From: an uncultured Clostridia bacterium
Lineage (GTDB): Bacteria > Bacillota > Clostridia > Christensenellales > UBA1242
Assembly (NCBI GenBank): GCA_947303145.1
Contig: CAMYXB010000011.1
Location: forward strand, 1-17,804
Direction: 5' to 3'
Length of the DNA: 17,804 bases
In this document: piece after piece, positions 1-8,205 of the stretch
How positions within the stretch are numbered: the first letter of the stretch is position 1
Layout of the letters: every line of letters starts with the position of its first letter
The notes under the pieces: model-generated
The model's database searches: none
What the model saw: the letters and a program-made list of their open reading frames with translations, nothing else
What the model was told of the DNA's origin: nothing
Program-made: the position numbers and the translations under genes

Positions 1-3000
1 AGAGAGGGGAATAATACAAACTATGCGCTATAGTCAAGTCAACTTCCACTTTGCCAGCGGAATATATTGCCCCACCATTACCATTAGATGAGCTATTGCT
101 ACTGAACGATATGTAGCATTGGGTATAATAATAGCTACTAGTGAAATCTATCCTCTTAATAGACACTGCACCGCCGGCATAAATAGCTCCACCATTACCT
201 ACTGACCTGTTGCCACTGAAAGTCAAGTTATTATATTTAACTTGAATGGAGACATCTCTTGTGCAATAGATGGCCCCACCCATTCCTTTAGCTGACCAAT
301 TGTTGAAAGATATAGAGTAGCCAGAACTGGTCATTTCATTCTTTATACTCACAGTGCCACCATTCACAGAAAATGCCCCACCGTTGCCATCGGTGGCAGT
401 ATATGTATATGTCGAATAATGAGAAGTGCTGGCAGTATAGTCACCATAACCAGAGGTCGTCCTTTCGATAACTAAGTTTTTGCCATCAAGATACATTATG
501 CCGGCCTGCTTGCCCACGCAAGTTTGGGCACCGCAGTTGGTAAATGTGATGGTAGAGTTGGAGTTGTTGTTGATATACAATCCGCCACCATGATCCTGAG
601 ATTTGCCACTAAAGGTTATCCTGTAGAACTGACTTACTGCCCCAGTATTCTCTATGTATATTCCGCCACCTAATTTCGCCTCGTTGAAATAATAATAGCC
701 ACCGTTACTAAAAGGAGACATATAGAGATAGGTGGAATTAGAAGCAGTATTCAGTCCGCTACAGGCATAGATAGCACCGCCGTTGTTATCTGCTTTGTTG
801 CCATACATATAAGATGTGCCACCATTTGAACTCATAGTGATGGTGCCATAACAATATATACCGCCACCATTACCTTTGGAGTAATTGTAGGTAAAATAGT
901 TTTCATCATAAATAGTTAGATTTGCCCCTGCATAGACAGCTCCGCCATCACCACCGCTTGCATTCACAATATTGTATGGAGATAGACGGCTTCTGTTGGA
1001 AAATTTTATTTTGCTATCCTGTATAGTCAAATTGCCAACAGCATAGACTGTGCCTCCACCTTGAGTGGAATAGTTGCCTTCGGCATACAAATATCTCAGA
1101 GTAAATGTGGCAGAAGAAGAATTGTTGATATACACCCCACCACCTTTAGTAGCATGATTATTATTTAACTGCGAAGGGACATTATAAGATAGAGAGGAAT
1201 TGCCCACGTCTAAATATACAGCACCACCATTTCCTCCAGCAGAGTTGCCAGTCATAAATACTCTTATATATGATCCACTATAACTTAAACTTGCCTTGGA
1301 ATATATGGCGCCACCACAGGAAGATGCAGTGTTGTTCTCGAAGTAATAATTAGGACTATTATAGCAGAAGAAACTCATTGCATTTTTACTATTATAGATA
1401 GCACCGCCATTCGTGGCAGAATTTCTCCTGAAATATACATTGCTGGAGGTGTTATTGCTGTCACCAATATATATATATCCATCGGAATATATGACACCAC
1501 CAAGACTATCAGCATGGTTATCCTCGAATTTATACTCGCTATTTGTGGTATTTTGAATATAGAATGAGTAGTTATCATGTAAATATATCGCTCCGCCATC
1601 ACCTGTGGCAGTGTTATTGGATATGTCACAACCATTTCTAAAGTAGACGTAAGAGCCAATGGAACTTAAAAATGCTCCAGAGCCATCTATCTTGAAACCC
1701 TTGGCGGTGACATTGTCGAAACGAATATGATGGGGATACGCATATGTCGAATTAGACGTAGGAAAATTCTGTGTGCGAACAACAGGATAATGACGAGTCT
1801 CATCAGTCGCATCTTTGAAAGTGATGTTATTAAATGTGATATTAACACCGCCAGACATAGCTATGCTGAACAAATGTCCATCAAAATCTCTTATAAGGGT
1901 AATGGGATGCCCTGACTCATTGACTCTCCTCTCTGTCACACTGCTGGAATTGGGGAAATAAGCATTGGAACTATAACCACTTCTACCTGCGAATATACTA
2001 TCCGTGTAAATGGTGGAAAGGACAACTATGGGTTGCCCCATCTCTGCCTTGGCTATGGCTGTCTGTAGATTCTTTAGAGCGGTCTGAGGTGAATAACCGT
2101 CATTATTGTCATTGCCACTCGATGGATTAAGATAAACAGGGGGATATTCTGTCAAATCTATGCACGAATATATCTTGCCCTCTGAGATATAATAGACATA
2201 CATCTTGCCCGATTCTGGTCTCGAAATATATGCATCGCCAGACGCTGAGGACAAGAGTGGAGTGATGGCTCCGATGGAGGCATTATTCGATGCAGGAACA
2301 TAAGCAACAGCCAAGAAGCCCTTGCTATTTGCTGGGAAGCCGGAATAATGTGCCTCATATTGACCGGTGGTAGCATTGAATGCAATATTTATGTGTGCAT
2401 TAGGATATTGAGAGAAGGCAGTTAGAAATTTGCCACCATCTTTATACTGAGTGAGCACGGCATCTTCCTGAATTGCACTCGGGAAAACCACTGGAGATGA
2501 AGTGGAGGTATCCTCTTCTAGTGGGGATATATTGCCAGAAAAGTGAGATTCTCCCAAATAATTGTCGTCATTGAATGTATACGCATCTATGTCATCTAAG
2601 TCTATCTTAATAATAGGTCTTATTCCCTTGGTGGTAAAATCTTCGTGGCCTATAGAGCCATCATGACAAACATATCCATAATTGCCTGCATTGTATCCTC
2701 TAAGCCAATATTCTCCATAACCCGTAGCTTCGTCATACTTGGTGCCGGCAGTTTTGGCATAATCTGTGGGCGATGCAAGTCTATTGCTAGTGATGTTTAG
2801 CCCATAGTTAGTTATATCTAGTTCTCCATTTACTCCATTGCTCATGGGGAGATATACATTACACTTAATGTTGCCCACATCACTTAAGGTGGTGATAGCG
2901 ACAGAGTTCTGCTCAGTATCATTAAAGGCTTTGTCAAAGAATTGGACAGTATAATTATCTTGCGTTCCTACAAGACTTACTATCTTGAATTGTAGAGAGT

Positions 3001-4363
3001 CATTGTAATTATCAACAGAGACATCTTTTCTATATCTCACATAGAAATGATGATTCCCACTGGGAATGGGTGACCCGTCTTTCATTTTGTCAATTGTAAG
3101 GGTTTTGACACTACTCGAACTACTCCCATTGCACGAGTAGTAGCAATTCGCCAAGTTAAGTCCACTGCCAAATGAGTCATTTGTTATTGGAAGAGACTCA
3201 TCTAAATAACTAAAAACTCCGTAGTCACAACCATGTTCAGCATAACTGATATATTCAATAACTACGGCATTATTTAGACCCCTAATAGTAAAATCTACAC
3301 GACACTGGACATATGTGCTATGATAACCTTTATTAGCGTTAGCGCTCTCCCAGTATCCATTGGAATTTAGCACCCAACCGGAATCGACCTGTTTTACACC
3401 ACTATTGTTAAATCGCCCCTGATCGGTGACAGAGTAATTAAATAATGTGAACATGCCATTGATAAAATTGACGATGCCACTAGATGAGAAAGTCTGTCCG
3501 CTGGTGATGTTTCCAGTATACCAACTGCTAGAGTCGATGATGTCATCTGTCATAAGTATAGCCTCGTTGCTACTATTCTTATCCAGCACTCGCCACTTGA
3601 TAGGCTCGACTAGGAAAAGATATATCTTGCCGTCATTGTATCTGACATTGTCAAGAATCTCCTCCTCTTCGATGGGATCTACATTTTCTGGATCGGTATT
3701 TTCGGGATCAACCTCAGGGTCTACCTCAGGGTCTACCTCAGGATCAATTTCAGGGTCAAGATTTTCAGGGTCCACCTCGGGATCGATGTCTGTTTCAACG
3801 ACATAATAGTCTGTGTATATCCCGCCAATAGAGGTGTCGTCAATACGAGTGGTGGAGAAGTCAAAGAGAGACTGGTCCTTGGAGAACACATCTGCGACTT
3901 GATTGTATGTATATATCTGCGTGCCGGCCTTGTAGGAGCCCACAGCAGTGCCTAATGTGTAATAATTGGAGTCTGCATCGTAGGAGATGGTGTAGCTTTT
4001 CCCCCCAACAGAGTGTGTGATACTCTTACTAGTCTGTGGGAAGAACTTGGACACATAGCAAGAGGAGAGATTGGATTCGGAATAAGTAGTAGTGTGCATT
4101 CGTGAGATAAGAGTGGAAATAATCCTCACCTCATCATCTTCAGACGAAGTGTCGTATTCTCCGATTAGAGTCTTGGGATATTTGCCATATTCGATGTAGT
4201 CATACTTACCGCCATTGCCTTCATAGCTTTTGATTTGGCTAAATGGCACAAGCGGAGTCACCTGTGCACTGGCCAGAGCCATGGTGCAAACTGACATAAT
4301 GCCCACCATAACAGCGGACAACATGGCAAGCCATTTGATAATATTCTTCTTGAAATTACTCAT
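1..4363 (-). CDS. Very large secreted surface protein with DUF6273-like region and Pmp-like GGAIY beta-helix repeats (3' end beyond window)
   Basis: An uninterrupted frame gives 1454 residues with no stop before the window edge. The ATG at 4363 follows GAGGTG at a suitable distance. Residues 1-33 form a signal peptide: basic N-terminus (K5, K6, K10), hydrophobic core, and an ALASA end. Residues about 45-590 resemble the DUF6273 family common in Firmicutes surface proteins, with YGKYP near the start, PIKWRVL in the middle, and WLRGYN and GIRPIIKIDL at the end. An acidic D-P-E repeat interrupts this region at residues 192-229. Around residue 742 comes a typical beta-helix entry motif (VYLNPSSGNDNNDGYSP), and from about residue 925 at least 16 GGAIY/GGGIY-type repeats follow, as in chlamydial polymorphic outer-membrane proteins. 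I infer an exported right-handed beta-helix, possibly an adhesin. The anchor would be in the missing C-terminus. Confidence 0.9.
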   Translation of the reverse strand, partial: MSNFKKNIIKWLAMLSAVMVGIMSVCTMALASAQVTPLVPFSQIKSYEGNGGKYDYIEYGKYPKTLIGEYDTSSEDDEVRIISTLISRMHTTTYSESNLSSCYVSKFFPQTSKSITHSVGGKSYTISYDADSNYYTLGTAVGSYKAGTQIYTYNQVADVFSKDQSLFDFSTTRIDDTSIGGIYTDYYVVETDIDPEVDPENLDPEIDPEVDPEVDPEVDPENTDPENVDPIEEEEILDNVRYNDGKIYLFLVEPIKWRVLDKNSSNEAILMTDDIIDSSSWYTGNITSGQTFSSSGIVNFINGMFTLFNYSVTDQGRFNNSGVKQVDSGWVLNSNGYWESANANKGYHSTYVQCRVDFTIRGLNNAVVIEYISYAEHGCDYGVFSYLDESLPITNDSFGSGLNLANCYYSCNGSSSSSVKTLTIDKMKDGSPIPSGNHHFYVRYRKDVSVDNYNDSLQFKIVSLVGTQDNYTVQFFDKAFNDTEQNSVAITTLSDVGNIKCNVYLPMSNGVNGELDITNYGLNITSNRLASPTDYAKTAGTKYDEATGYGEYWLRGYNAGNYGYVCHDGSIGHEDFTTKGIRPIIKIDLDDIDAYTFNDDNYLGESHFSGNISPLEEDTSTSSPVVFPSAIQEDAVLTQYKDGGKFLTAFSQYPNAHINIAFNATTGQYEAHYSGFPANSKGFLAVAYVPASNNASIGAITPLLSSASGDAYISRPESGKMYVYYISEGKIYSCIDLTEYPPVYLNPSSGNDNNDGYSPQTALKNLQTAIAKAEMGQPIVVLSTIYTDSIFAGRSGYSSNAYFPNSSSVTERRVNESGHPITLIRDFDGHLFSIAMSGGVNITFNNITFKDATDETRHYPVVRTQNFPTSNSTYAYPHHIRFDNVTAKGFKIDGSGAFLSSIGSYVYFRNGCDISNNTATGDGGAIYLHDNYSFYIQNTTNSEYKFEDNHADSLGGVIYSDGYIYIGDSNNTSSNVYFRRNSATNGGAIYNSKNAMSFFCYNSPNYYFENNTASSCGGAIYSKASLSYSGSYIRVFMTGNSAGGNGGAVYLDVGNSSLSYNVPSQLNNNHATKGGGVYINNSSSATFTLRYLYAEGNYSTQGGGTVYAVGNLTIQDSKIKFSNRSRLSPYNIVNASGGDGGAVYAGANLTIYDENYFTYNYSKGNGGGIYCYGTITMSSNGGTSYMYGNKADNNGGAIYACSGLNTASNSTYLYMSPFSNGGYYYFNEAKLGGGIYIENTGAVSQFYRITFSGKSQDHGGGLYINNNSNSTITFTNCGAQTCVGKQAGIMYLDGKNLVIERTTSGYGDYTASTSHYSTYTYTATDGNGGAFSVNGGTVSIKNEMTSSGYSISFNNWSAKGMGGAIYCTRDVSIQVKYNNLTFSGNRSVGNGGAIYAGGAVSIKRIDFTSSYYYTQCYISFSSNSSSNGNGGAIYSAGKVEVDLTIAHSLYYSPL
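60..1600 (-). repeat. Coding repeats of GGAIY/GGGVY type (beta-helix rungs)
   Basis: At least 16 degenerate copies of a G-G-[AGV]-[IVFL]-Y motif occur, about 20-40 residues apart. Examples are GGAIYLHD, GGVIYSDG, GGAVYLDV, GGGVYINN, GGGIYCYG and GGAIYSAG. Stretches between them are rich in Asn, Ser, Thr and alternating hydrophobic residues, which suits a right-handed parallel beta-helix. DNA identity between copies is low, so the array is old rather than a recent tandem expansion. It continues to the left window edge. Confidence 0.85.
3677..3790 (-). repeat. Acidic D-P-E-V/D-P-E-N tandem repeat in the surface protein
   Basis: Codons here spell D-P-E-V, D-P-E-N and D-P-E-I tetrapeptides in tandem over about 38 residues, ending in an acidic E-run. 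At DNA level, the central copies are near-identical 12-bp units containing CAGGGTC on the plus strand. This suggests slipped-strand expansion and possible length variation. It sits between the first part of the DUF6273-like region and the PIKWRVL segment, so it is probably a flexible, possibly calcium-binding, insertion. Confidence 0.85.
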
Positions 4364-4396
4364 AAATACACCTCATCTATTCTCGTAGATAACTCT

Positions 4397-4425
4397 ATTA
4401 TATTATTTTTTCTCTATGTTGGCAA
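4397..4425 (-). promoter_or_regulatory. Sigma-A promoter of the surface protein gene
   Basis: On the minus strand TTGCCA (4425-4420) is followed after 17 bp by TATAAT (4402-4397), about 33 bp upstream of the ATG at 4363. Only two -35 bases differ from consensus. Confidence 0.75.
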
Positions 4426-4480
4426 ATAAATTACAAAAAAATGCAAAAAAAATCGCAAAAAAAGTGAGGGAAAAAAATGC

Positions 4481-4509
4481 TTGTGTAATAATGCTTTTTC
4501 GCTTAAAAT
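4481..4509 (+). promoter_or_regulatory. Likely promoter of the PAP2 gene
   Basis: TTGTGT (4481-4486), 17 bp, then TAAAAT (4504-4509), about 40 bp before the ATG at 4550. The -10 is good and the -35 is weak. The segment just upstream (4435-4477) carries four A7-A8 runs, which could act as an UP element. Confidence 0.5.
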
Positions 4510-4549
4510 ATAGATACAAGGTGGAAAAACGGCAAAAGGAAAAGAGGAT

Positions 4550-5497
4550 ATGAAAAAGTCTGCAAAAATCACCATATACAGCATTCTTTGTGGCATATTT
4601 TTAGTCGCATTGGTGCTGGGAAGTATATTTGACCTAGAGATAAGTAAAAATATGGCCGACATTACACCCAGAGTTTACTACTCGCAAAATCCATTCGCCA
4701 CAATATTTGAAACTTTTGGCGAGAGCATAGTGTATGTGCTGTGTATAGTGGCCCTGGCGATATTATTCTTCAAAGTGCGAAAAACTGCCTTTCACAAAAG
4801 ATATATAAAGTGGATAATCGCTATCCTCATTTTGATAATCAGCGCGATGATAGCTGCATATGGCATCTTGAAGGTGATACATTATCTAAAGATTCACTCT
4901 GACCTCAAGGAATTCTTGGCGACAAACACATCGAAATTGCTCATAGTAGTGGCTGTAATGTGTGTCCTCGTGGCAGTATACAGCCTCACATCTCTCATAA
5001 GTGACGAGAATCTTGACCGACTATACAAGTGGGCTATAGCAGTGCTCGTGGTGTCCGCTCTATCCAATGGAATAACACAGGTGAGCAAATACATCTTCTG
5101 TAGAACAAGATTTAGAGCAATGGTTTATGAGGGATATATGGACTACGAATACTACACTCCTTGGTTCGTCATAAACACCAAAAAATTCGCGTCAATATCC
5201 AATTTTGCAAGTGATTATTTCAAGTCATTTCCTTCTGGACATAGTTGCGCTGCCGCTAGCACATTCTTACTCCTTCTGCTCCCTGCATTTTGTCCCAAAC
5301 TCAACACCAAGTCTTTCAAAATCTCCGCTACAATACTCTGCACGACTTACACCGCTTGCGTCATGTTGTCTAGGATAATAGCCGGGGCACACTTTCTCAC
5401 CGACACACTCATCGGCAGTGGCATAACTATAGCGTGCATCATCGCATATTATTTCACAATAGTTAGAAATAAAAAAGCAAAATATCTGTGTGCATAA
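4550..5497 (+). CDS. PAP2-family membrane phosphatase
   Basis: The 315-residue integral membrane protein carries the three-part PAP2 (type 2 phosphatidic acid phosphatase) signature. K180-x6-R187 is followed by F instead of the usual P; then comes P228-S229-G230-H231, and S274-R275 with H281 and D285 (SRIIAGAHFLTD). H231 and H281 would be the general-acid and nucleophile histidines of the family. About six hydrophobic segments surround the motifs, so the active site should face outward. The family removes phosphate from lipid phosphates such as phosphatidate or undecaprenyl diphosphate; which one is used here cannot be told. The ATG at 4550 follows an AAGAGG ribosome site. It is monocistronic, with its own promoter and terminator, and divergent from the surface protein gene. 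Confidence 0.9.
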   Translation: MKKSAKITIYSILCGIFLVALVLGSIFDLEISKNMADITPRVYYSQNPFATIFETFGESIVYVLCIVALAILFFKVRKTAFHKRYIKWIIAILILIISAMIAAYGILKVIHYLKIHSDLKEFLATNTSKLLIVVAVMCVLVAVYSLTSLISDENLDRLYKWAIAVLVVSALSNGITQVSKYIFCRTRFRAMVYEGYMDYEYYTPWFVINTKKFASISNFASDYFKSFPSGHSCAAASTFLLLLLPAFCPKLNTKSFKISATILCTTYTACVMLSRIIAGAHFLTDTLIGSGITIACIIAYYFTIVRNKKAKYLCA

Positions 5498-5513
5498 AAG
5501 ATATTTCAAAATG

Positions 5514-5544
5514 GTCAGTTTGATATGGAAAACTGACTTTTTTT
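5514..5544 (+). terminator. Rho-independent terminator after the PAP2 gene
   Basis: GTCAGTTT (5514-5521) pairs with AAACTGAC (5530-5537) across an 8-nt loop and is followed by seven T (5538-5544). It lies 17 bp after the stop codon. Confidence 0.85.
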
Positions 5545-5631
5545 ATAAAAAAATAATGTTTTTACGCAAAATTTAAGAAAAAAAATGATATTTTTTCTTT
5601 TTTAATGCAAAATAATTAGTGTATGACTTTG

Positions 5632-5653
5632 GTTATTTTTTGTAAAAAATAAC
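5632..5653. repeat. Perfect 10-bp inverted repeat upstream of the small membrane protein gene
   Basis: GTTATTTTTT (5632-5641), a GT centre, then AAAAAATAAC (5644-5653). A TATAAA that could be a -10 starts 2 bp later (5655). The dyad sits about 50 bp before the ATG at 5703, where an operator would lie. It could equally be a chance product of A/T-tract composition. Confidence 0.45.
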
Positions 5654-5702
5654 TTATAAAATGGATAAACTATAGTAGCAAAAAACTGGGAGGGAATAAA
5701 AA

Positions 5703-6137
5703 ATGAACATAAACACTTCGCCCAATAGGCGTATGGACGAGGAAGATAGTGTGGGTAAGGTGACGGGATTTTTCCTCTTTCGCAATATAATAAATGGATA
5801 TAATGATGACAAAGACAAGGAGGAGGAAGAGCGAAAGTCTATCAAAAAGTATGGCAATATTGCACTAATATTGTCCATTATATCTCTTGTGCTGTCTCTC
5901 TGCTCCATAATACTTAGAATGTCGCAATATGACAACATCGGCGTGCCTTATGCAGTGATGAGCATCTTATACATAGTGGGTGGGATAATGGTAGCCTCTC
6001 TTCTTGGCATATATGGCTTCGTATTCTCCGTCATGCAAGTGAGACTGAATAGAAAGTCTATAGGAATAATTAGCCTCATTTTGTCCGTATTGTCTGTCTT
6101 ATCCAGTCTTTCACTCATAGTGTTTTTAATAATATAA
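5703..6137 (+). CDS. Small multi-pass membrane protein of unknown function (DUF4190-like topology)
   Basis: This is a 144-residue protein. Residues 1-48 are hydrophilic and charged, with an acidic, Lys-rich stretch around DDKDKEEEERK, and are probably cytoplasmic. Three or four hydrophobic segments follow at about 50-70, 80-108 and 118-144. The GIYGFVFSVMQ and KSIGIISLILS segments resemble the alternating small-residue hydrophobic hairpins of DUF4190-type proteins, but this is a topology likeness rather than a family assignment. The ATG at 5703 is preceded by GGGAGG with an 8-nt spacer, so the start is secure. No function can be given. It is transcribed alone and is convergent with the aldolase gene. 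Confidence 0.75.
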   Translation: MNINTSPNRRMDEEDSVGKVTGFFLFRNIINGYNDDKDKEEEERKSIKKYGNIALILSIISLVLSLCSIILRMSQYDNIGVPYAVMSILYIVGGIMVASLLGIYGFVFSVMQVRLNRKSIGIISLILSVLSVLSSLSLIVFLII

Positions 6138-6223
6138 AAAAAACACAAAAACCACTTTTTCATCATTTTTTATGCAAAAAATTCGATTTTTTAGTGTATT
6201 TTTGTGATAAAAATCATTTTTTT
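6136..6223. other. A/T-tract spacer between convergent genes, helically phased
   Basis: Nine runs of A5-A8 or T5-T7 are centred near 6139, 6149, 6158, 6168, 6178, 6189, 6201, 6211 and 6220, mean spacing about 10 bp. A weak hairpin (TGAT 6205-6208 with ATCA 6213-6216, then seven T) is the only terminator-like structure. The 113-bp gap contains no ORF with a ribosome site. Confidence 0.7.
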
Positions 6224-6250
6224 ATGTGTTTTATTCAAATAACAATATCT

Positions 6251-7165
6251 TTATGCTCTACCTGCGCTTTTGTAGAGATTCATTCTATCTGCCACAAGTC
6301 CCGCCACCTCTCGCATTCCGCTTGATAGATATTTTCTATAGTCGATGTTAGACTTATTTTCCTGTATATCTGACAATATGCCGATGAGATATGCAATCCT
6401 AATGTCTGTGTCGCCATTGATTTTGCAGATATTGGAGGAAGAGACTTCTTCGAGAAGGTCTCTAGACAAGCCCTTTGCTCCCCTTATATCCACACCAAGT
6501 TCGAATAATTTATTCACTTGAGCCGCTTCCACTCCGCTGGCACCATGCAGAACAAGAGGAATGTTTGGCAGAGCCCTCTCTATCTCTTTCAATATGTCCA
6601 TATTGAGTCGAGATTCGCTAGAATACTTGTATGCACCATGCTTGGTGCCAATGGCTATGGCGAGGCTATCCACACCCGTCCTGTCGACAAACTCCTTCGC
6701 CTGCTTAGGTGAAGTGTAGACGCTGTTTTCCTCACTGACATTGATGTCATCTTCAATGCCAGCAAGAGAGCCCAGTTCCGCCTCCACATACACACCTCTC
6801 TCGTGAGCATATTCCACCACTTTACTGGTAATTGAAACATTGTCCTCAAAGGGAAGCATGCTGGCATCAATCATCACAGAGTCGCACCCAATCTCTATAG
6901 CCCGCTTCACACTATCTAGCGATTTGCCATGGTCTAGGTGAAAACTGACTGGCACTGTGGCTTGTTTTCTTGTGGCAGAAATGACGCCCTTTAGATATTC
7001 ATCTCCCATAAAGGACATCGCTTGCTCTGAAATCTGCAATATGACTGGCGAGTGACAATCTTCTGCACTGCTCATTATTGCCTTCAAGACCTCAAGCGTG
7101 GCGAAGTTGAACGCCCCCACAGCATAATGCCCTTTAAGTGCCTTTGACAAAATATATTCTCCCAT
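6251..7165 (-). CDS. fba: Class II fructose-bisphosphate aldolase
   Basis: The 304-residue TIM-barrel enzyme cleaves fructose 1,6-bisphosphate to dihydroxyacetone phosphate and glyceraldehyde 3-phosphate in the cytoplasm. Visible class II features are H-L-D78-H79-G (catalytic Asp, zinc His), IDAS (100-102), EAELG with E130, GTKHGAYK with zinc ligand H176, LHGASG with zinc ligand H207, and NGDTDIR near the C-terminus. Family members acting on tagatose bisphosphate look similar, so the exact sugar is less certain; the GAPDH gene 1.2 kb away favours glycolysis. I chose the ATG at 7165. An in-frame GTG at 7171 overlaps the AAAAGGAG ribosome site (7178-7171) and cannot be the start, while the ATG sits 5 nt after it. 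Length is normal. Confidence 0.93.
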   Translation of the reverse strand: MGEYILSKALKGHYAVGAFNFATLEVLKAIMSSAEDCHSPVILQISEQAMSFMGDEYLKGVISATRKQATVPVSFHLDHGKSLDSVKRAIEIGCDSVMIDASMLPFEDNVSITSKVVEYAHERGVYVEAELGSLAGIEDDINVSEENSVYTSPKQAKEFVDRTGVDSLAIAIGTKHGAYKYSSESRLNMDILKEIERALPNIPLVLHGASGVEAAQVNKLFELGVDIRGAKGLSRDLLEEVSSSNICKINGDTDIRIAYLIGILSDIQENKSNIDYRKYLSSGMREVAGLVADRMNLYKSAGRA

Positions 7166-7196
7166 TTTCACTCCTTTTAACTTTTAGTATGTCTAT

Positions 7197-7225
7197 ATTT
7201 TAGAGCATTTTACAGAAAATGTTAA
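7197..7225 (-). promoter_or_regulatory. Sigma-A promoter of the aldolase gene
   Basis: On the minus strand TTAACA (7225-7220) is followed after 17 bp by TAAAAT (7202-7197). Each box differs from consensus at one position. It lies 32 bp upstream of the ATG. Confidence 0.75.
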
Positions 7226-7315
7226 ATGATTTTTCACTTTTTTGATAGAAAAATGTATCTCCTGCCTCAAATATAATTTATATAAGTTTGAACAGTCCAC
7301 TTCTTGTTTTTTTAG

Positions 7316-7344
7316 TTGAAGAAAGTGAAATAATTAGATATAAT
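7316..7344 (+). promoter_or_regulatory. Promoter directly abutting the glycosyltransferase-like gene
   Basis: TTGAAG (7316-7321), 17 bp, TATAAT (7339-7344). Transcription would start about 7 nt later, at 7351, which is the A of the ATG. No ribosome site lies between the -10 and the ATG. A second TATAAT at 7272-7277 lacks a -35 box at the right distance. Confidence 0.65.
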
Positions 7345-7350
7345 ATTGTT

Positions 7351-8205
7351 ATGAGGATAAGTTATTTCGTGTATTTAAGAGAAGAAAAGGACGCTATCGA
7401 CTATTTGAAGAAATTGACAAATAGTGATTTTTTTTCAAACAACGACACAAGCGATATGACGATATTCCTCCCAAATGGCATGAAGAATGTAAAAAAAATA
7501 AAATCTATTCTCAAAGACAAATGTGATTCCACACTTATCTATACTGATGACAAATATTCTTTCAACGATGCCTTTTATAATGCAGTGGAAAATATGGAGG
7601 GCGATGTGTGTATCATGCTCGATAGTGCTGTCAAAAATTTCACGCCTCTAGTCAAAAAATGCCTTGAGAAGCACGAAAAGGGTGCCAGAATAGTGAGAGT
7701 GTGCAAAAGATATAAAGGGATAAAAGCATTCTTCCATAAAATGTGGCATGGGATATATGGCTTCTTCTGCAAAATATTCACCAGCAAAGTTGATGAAGAG
7801 AATGTGATATCTCTAGGACTAATTGACAGATATGTCATAGACCTAATGAAAGCCCTGCCCGCTAAAAGATGCATGCTGAAGAATGTCACAGGACTATATG
7901 ACGTGTCCACTGCCACGATATATGTGGACGATAAAAAATTGCCAGAAGATACGGTGACGAAACAGCAAACAAAAGATAAGAGAAACTTCATCATATCCAT
8001 CTCCCTTATCCCGCTAATAATCACTGCCCTAGTGATAGCAAATATTCTCACCTCACCACACCCTGCAATAAATGTTGGACTTATAATTCTTGCTATATTT
8101 AGCATAATCATCTCTTGCTTCTCACTTCCAAAACATATATTTTTGTGTAGGAATTATCCACTAAAGAAAACAAATATAAAAGTAGAAAAAATTGAGAAAA
8201 AATAG
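7351..8205 (+). CDS. Degenerate GtrB/DPM1-like glycosyltransferase membrane protein
   Basis: The 284-residue protein has the outline of polyprenyl-phosphate glycosyltransferases (GT2, GtrB/dolichol-phosphate-mannose synthase type). The GDVCIMLDSA segment (D91-S92-A93) falls where the DAD metal motif should be, followed by LVKKCLEKHEKGARIVRV. ISLGLIDRYVIDLMKALPA corresponds to the conserved 'DFRLLDRKVVDAL..LPE' block. Two C-terminal membrane helices lie at about 212-233 and 241-260, ending in a basic tail. The second aspartate of the metal motif is Ala and the N-terminal nucleotide-binding half is short, so catalysis is doubtful. Start: the frame extends to a TTG at 7288 with no ribosome site; the ATG at 7351 fits the homologous N-terminus (ISYFVYLREEKDA) and the promoter. 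Assignment is by motif order only. Confidence 0.6.
   Translation: MRISYFVYLREEKDAIDYLKKLTNSDFFSNNDTSDMTIFLPNGMKNVKKIKSILKDKCDSTLIYTDDKYSFNDAFYNAVENMEGDVCIMLDSAVKNFTPLVKKCLEKHEKGARIVRVCKRYKGIKAFFHKMWHGIYGFFCKIFTSKVDEENVISLGLIDRYVIDLMKALPAKRCMLKNVTGLYDVSTATIYVDDKKLPEDTVTKQQTKDKRNFIISISLIPLIITALVIANILTSPHPAINVGLIILAIFSIIISCFSLPKHIFLCRNYPLKKTNIKVEKIEKK

Noticed and set aside
3677..3790. Short tandem repeats as a CRISPR array
   Set aside because: The 12-bp units are coding, contiguous and have no unique spacers.
3447..3806. Plus-strand 119-codon frame rich in GST/SGS repeats
   Set aside because: It is the antisense image of the D-P-E-V coding repeat in the surface protein gene and has no ribosome site.
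7575..8111. Minus-strand 178-codon frame
   Set aside because: Antisense to the glycosyltransferase-like gene; no ribosome site, promoter or recognisable motif.
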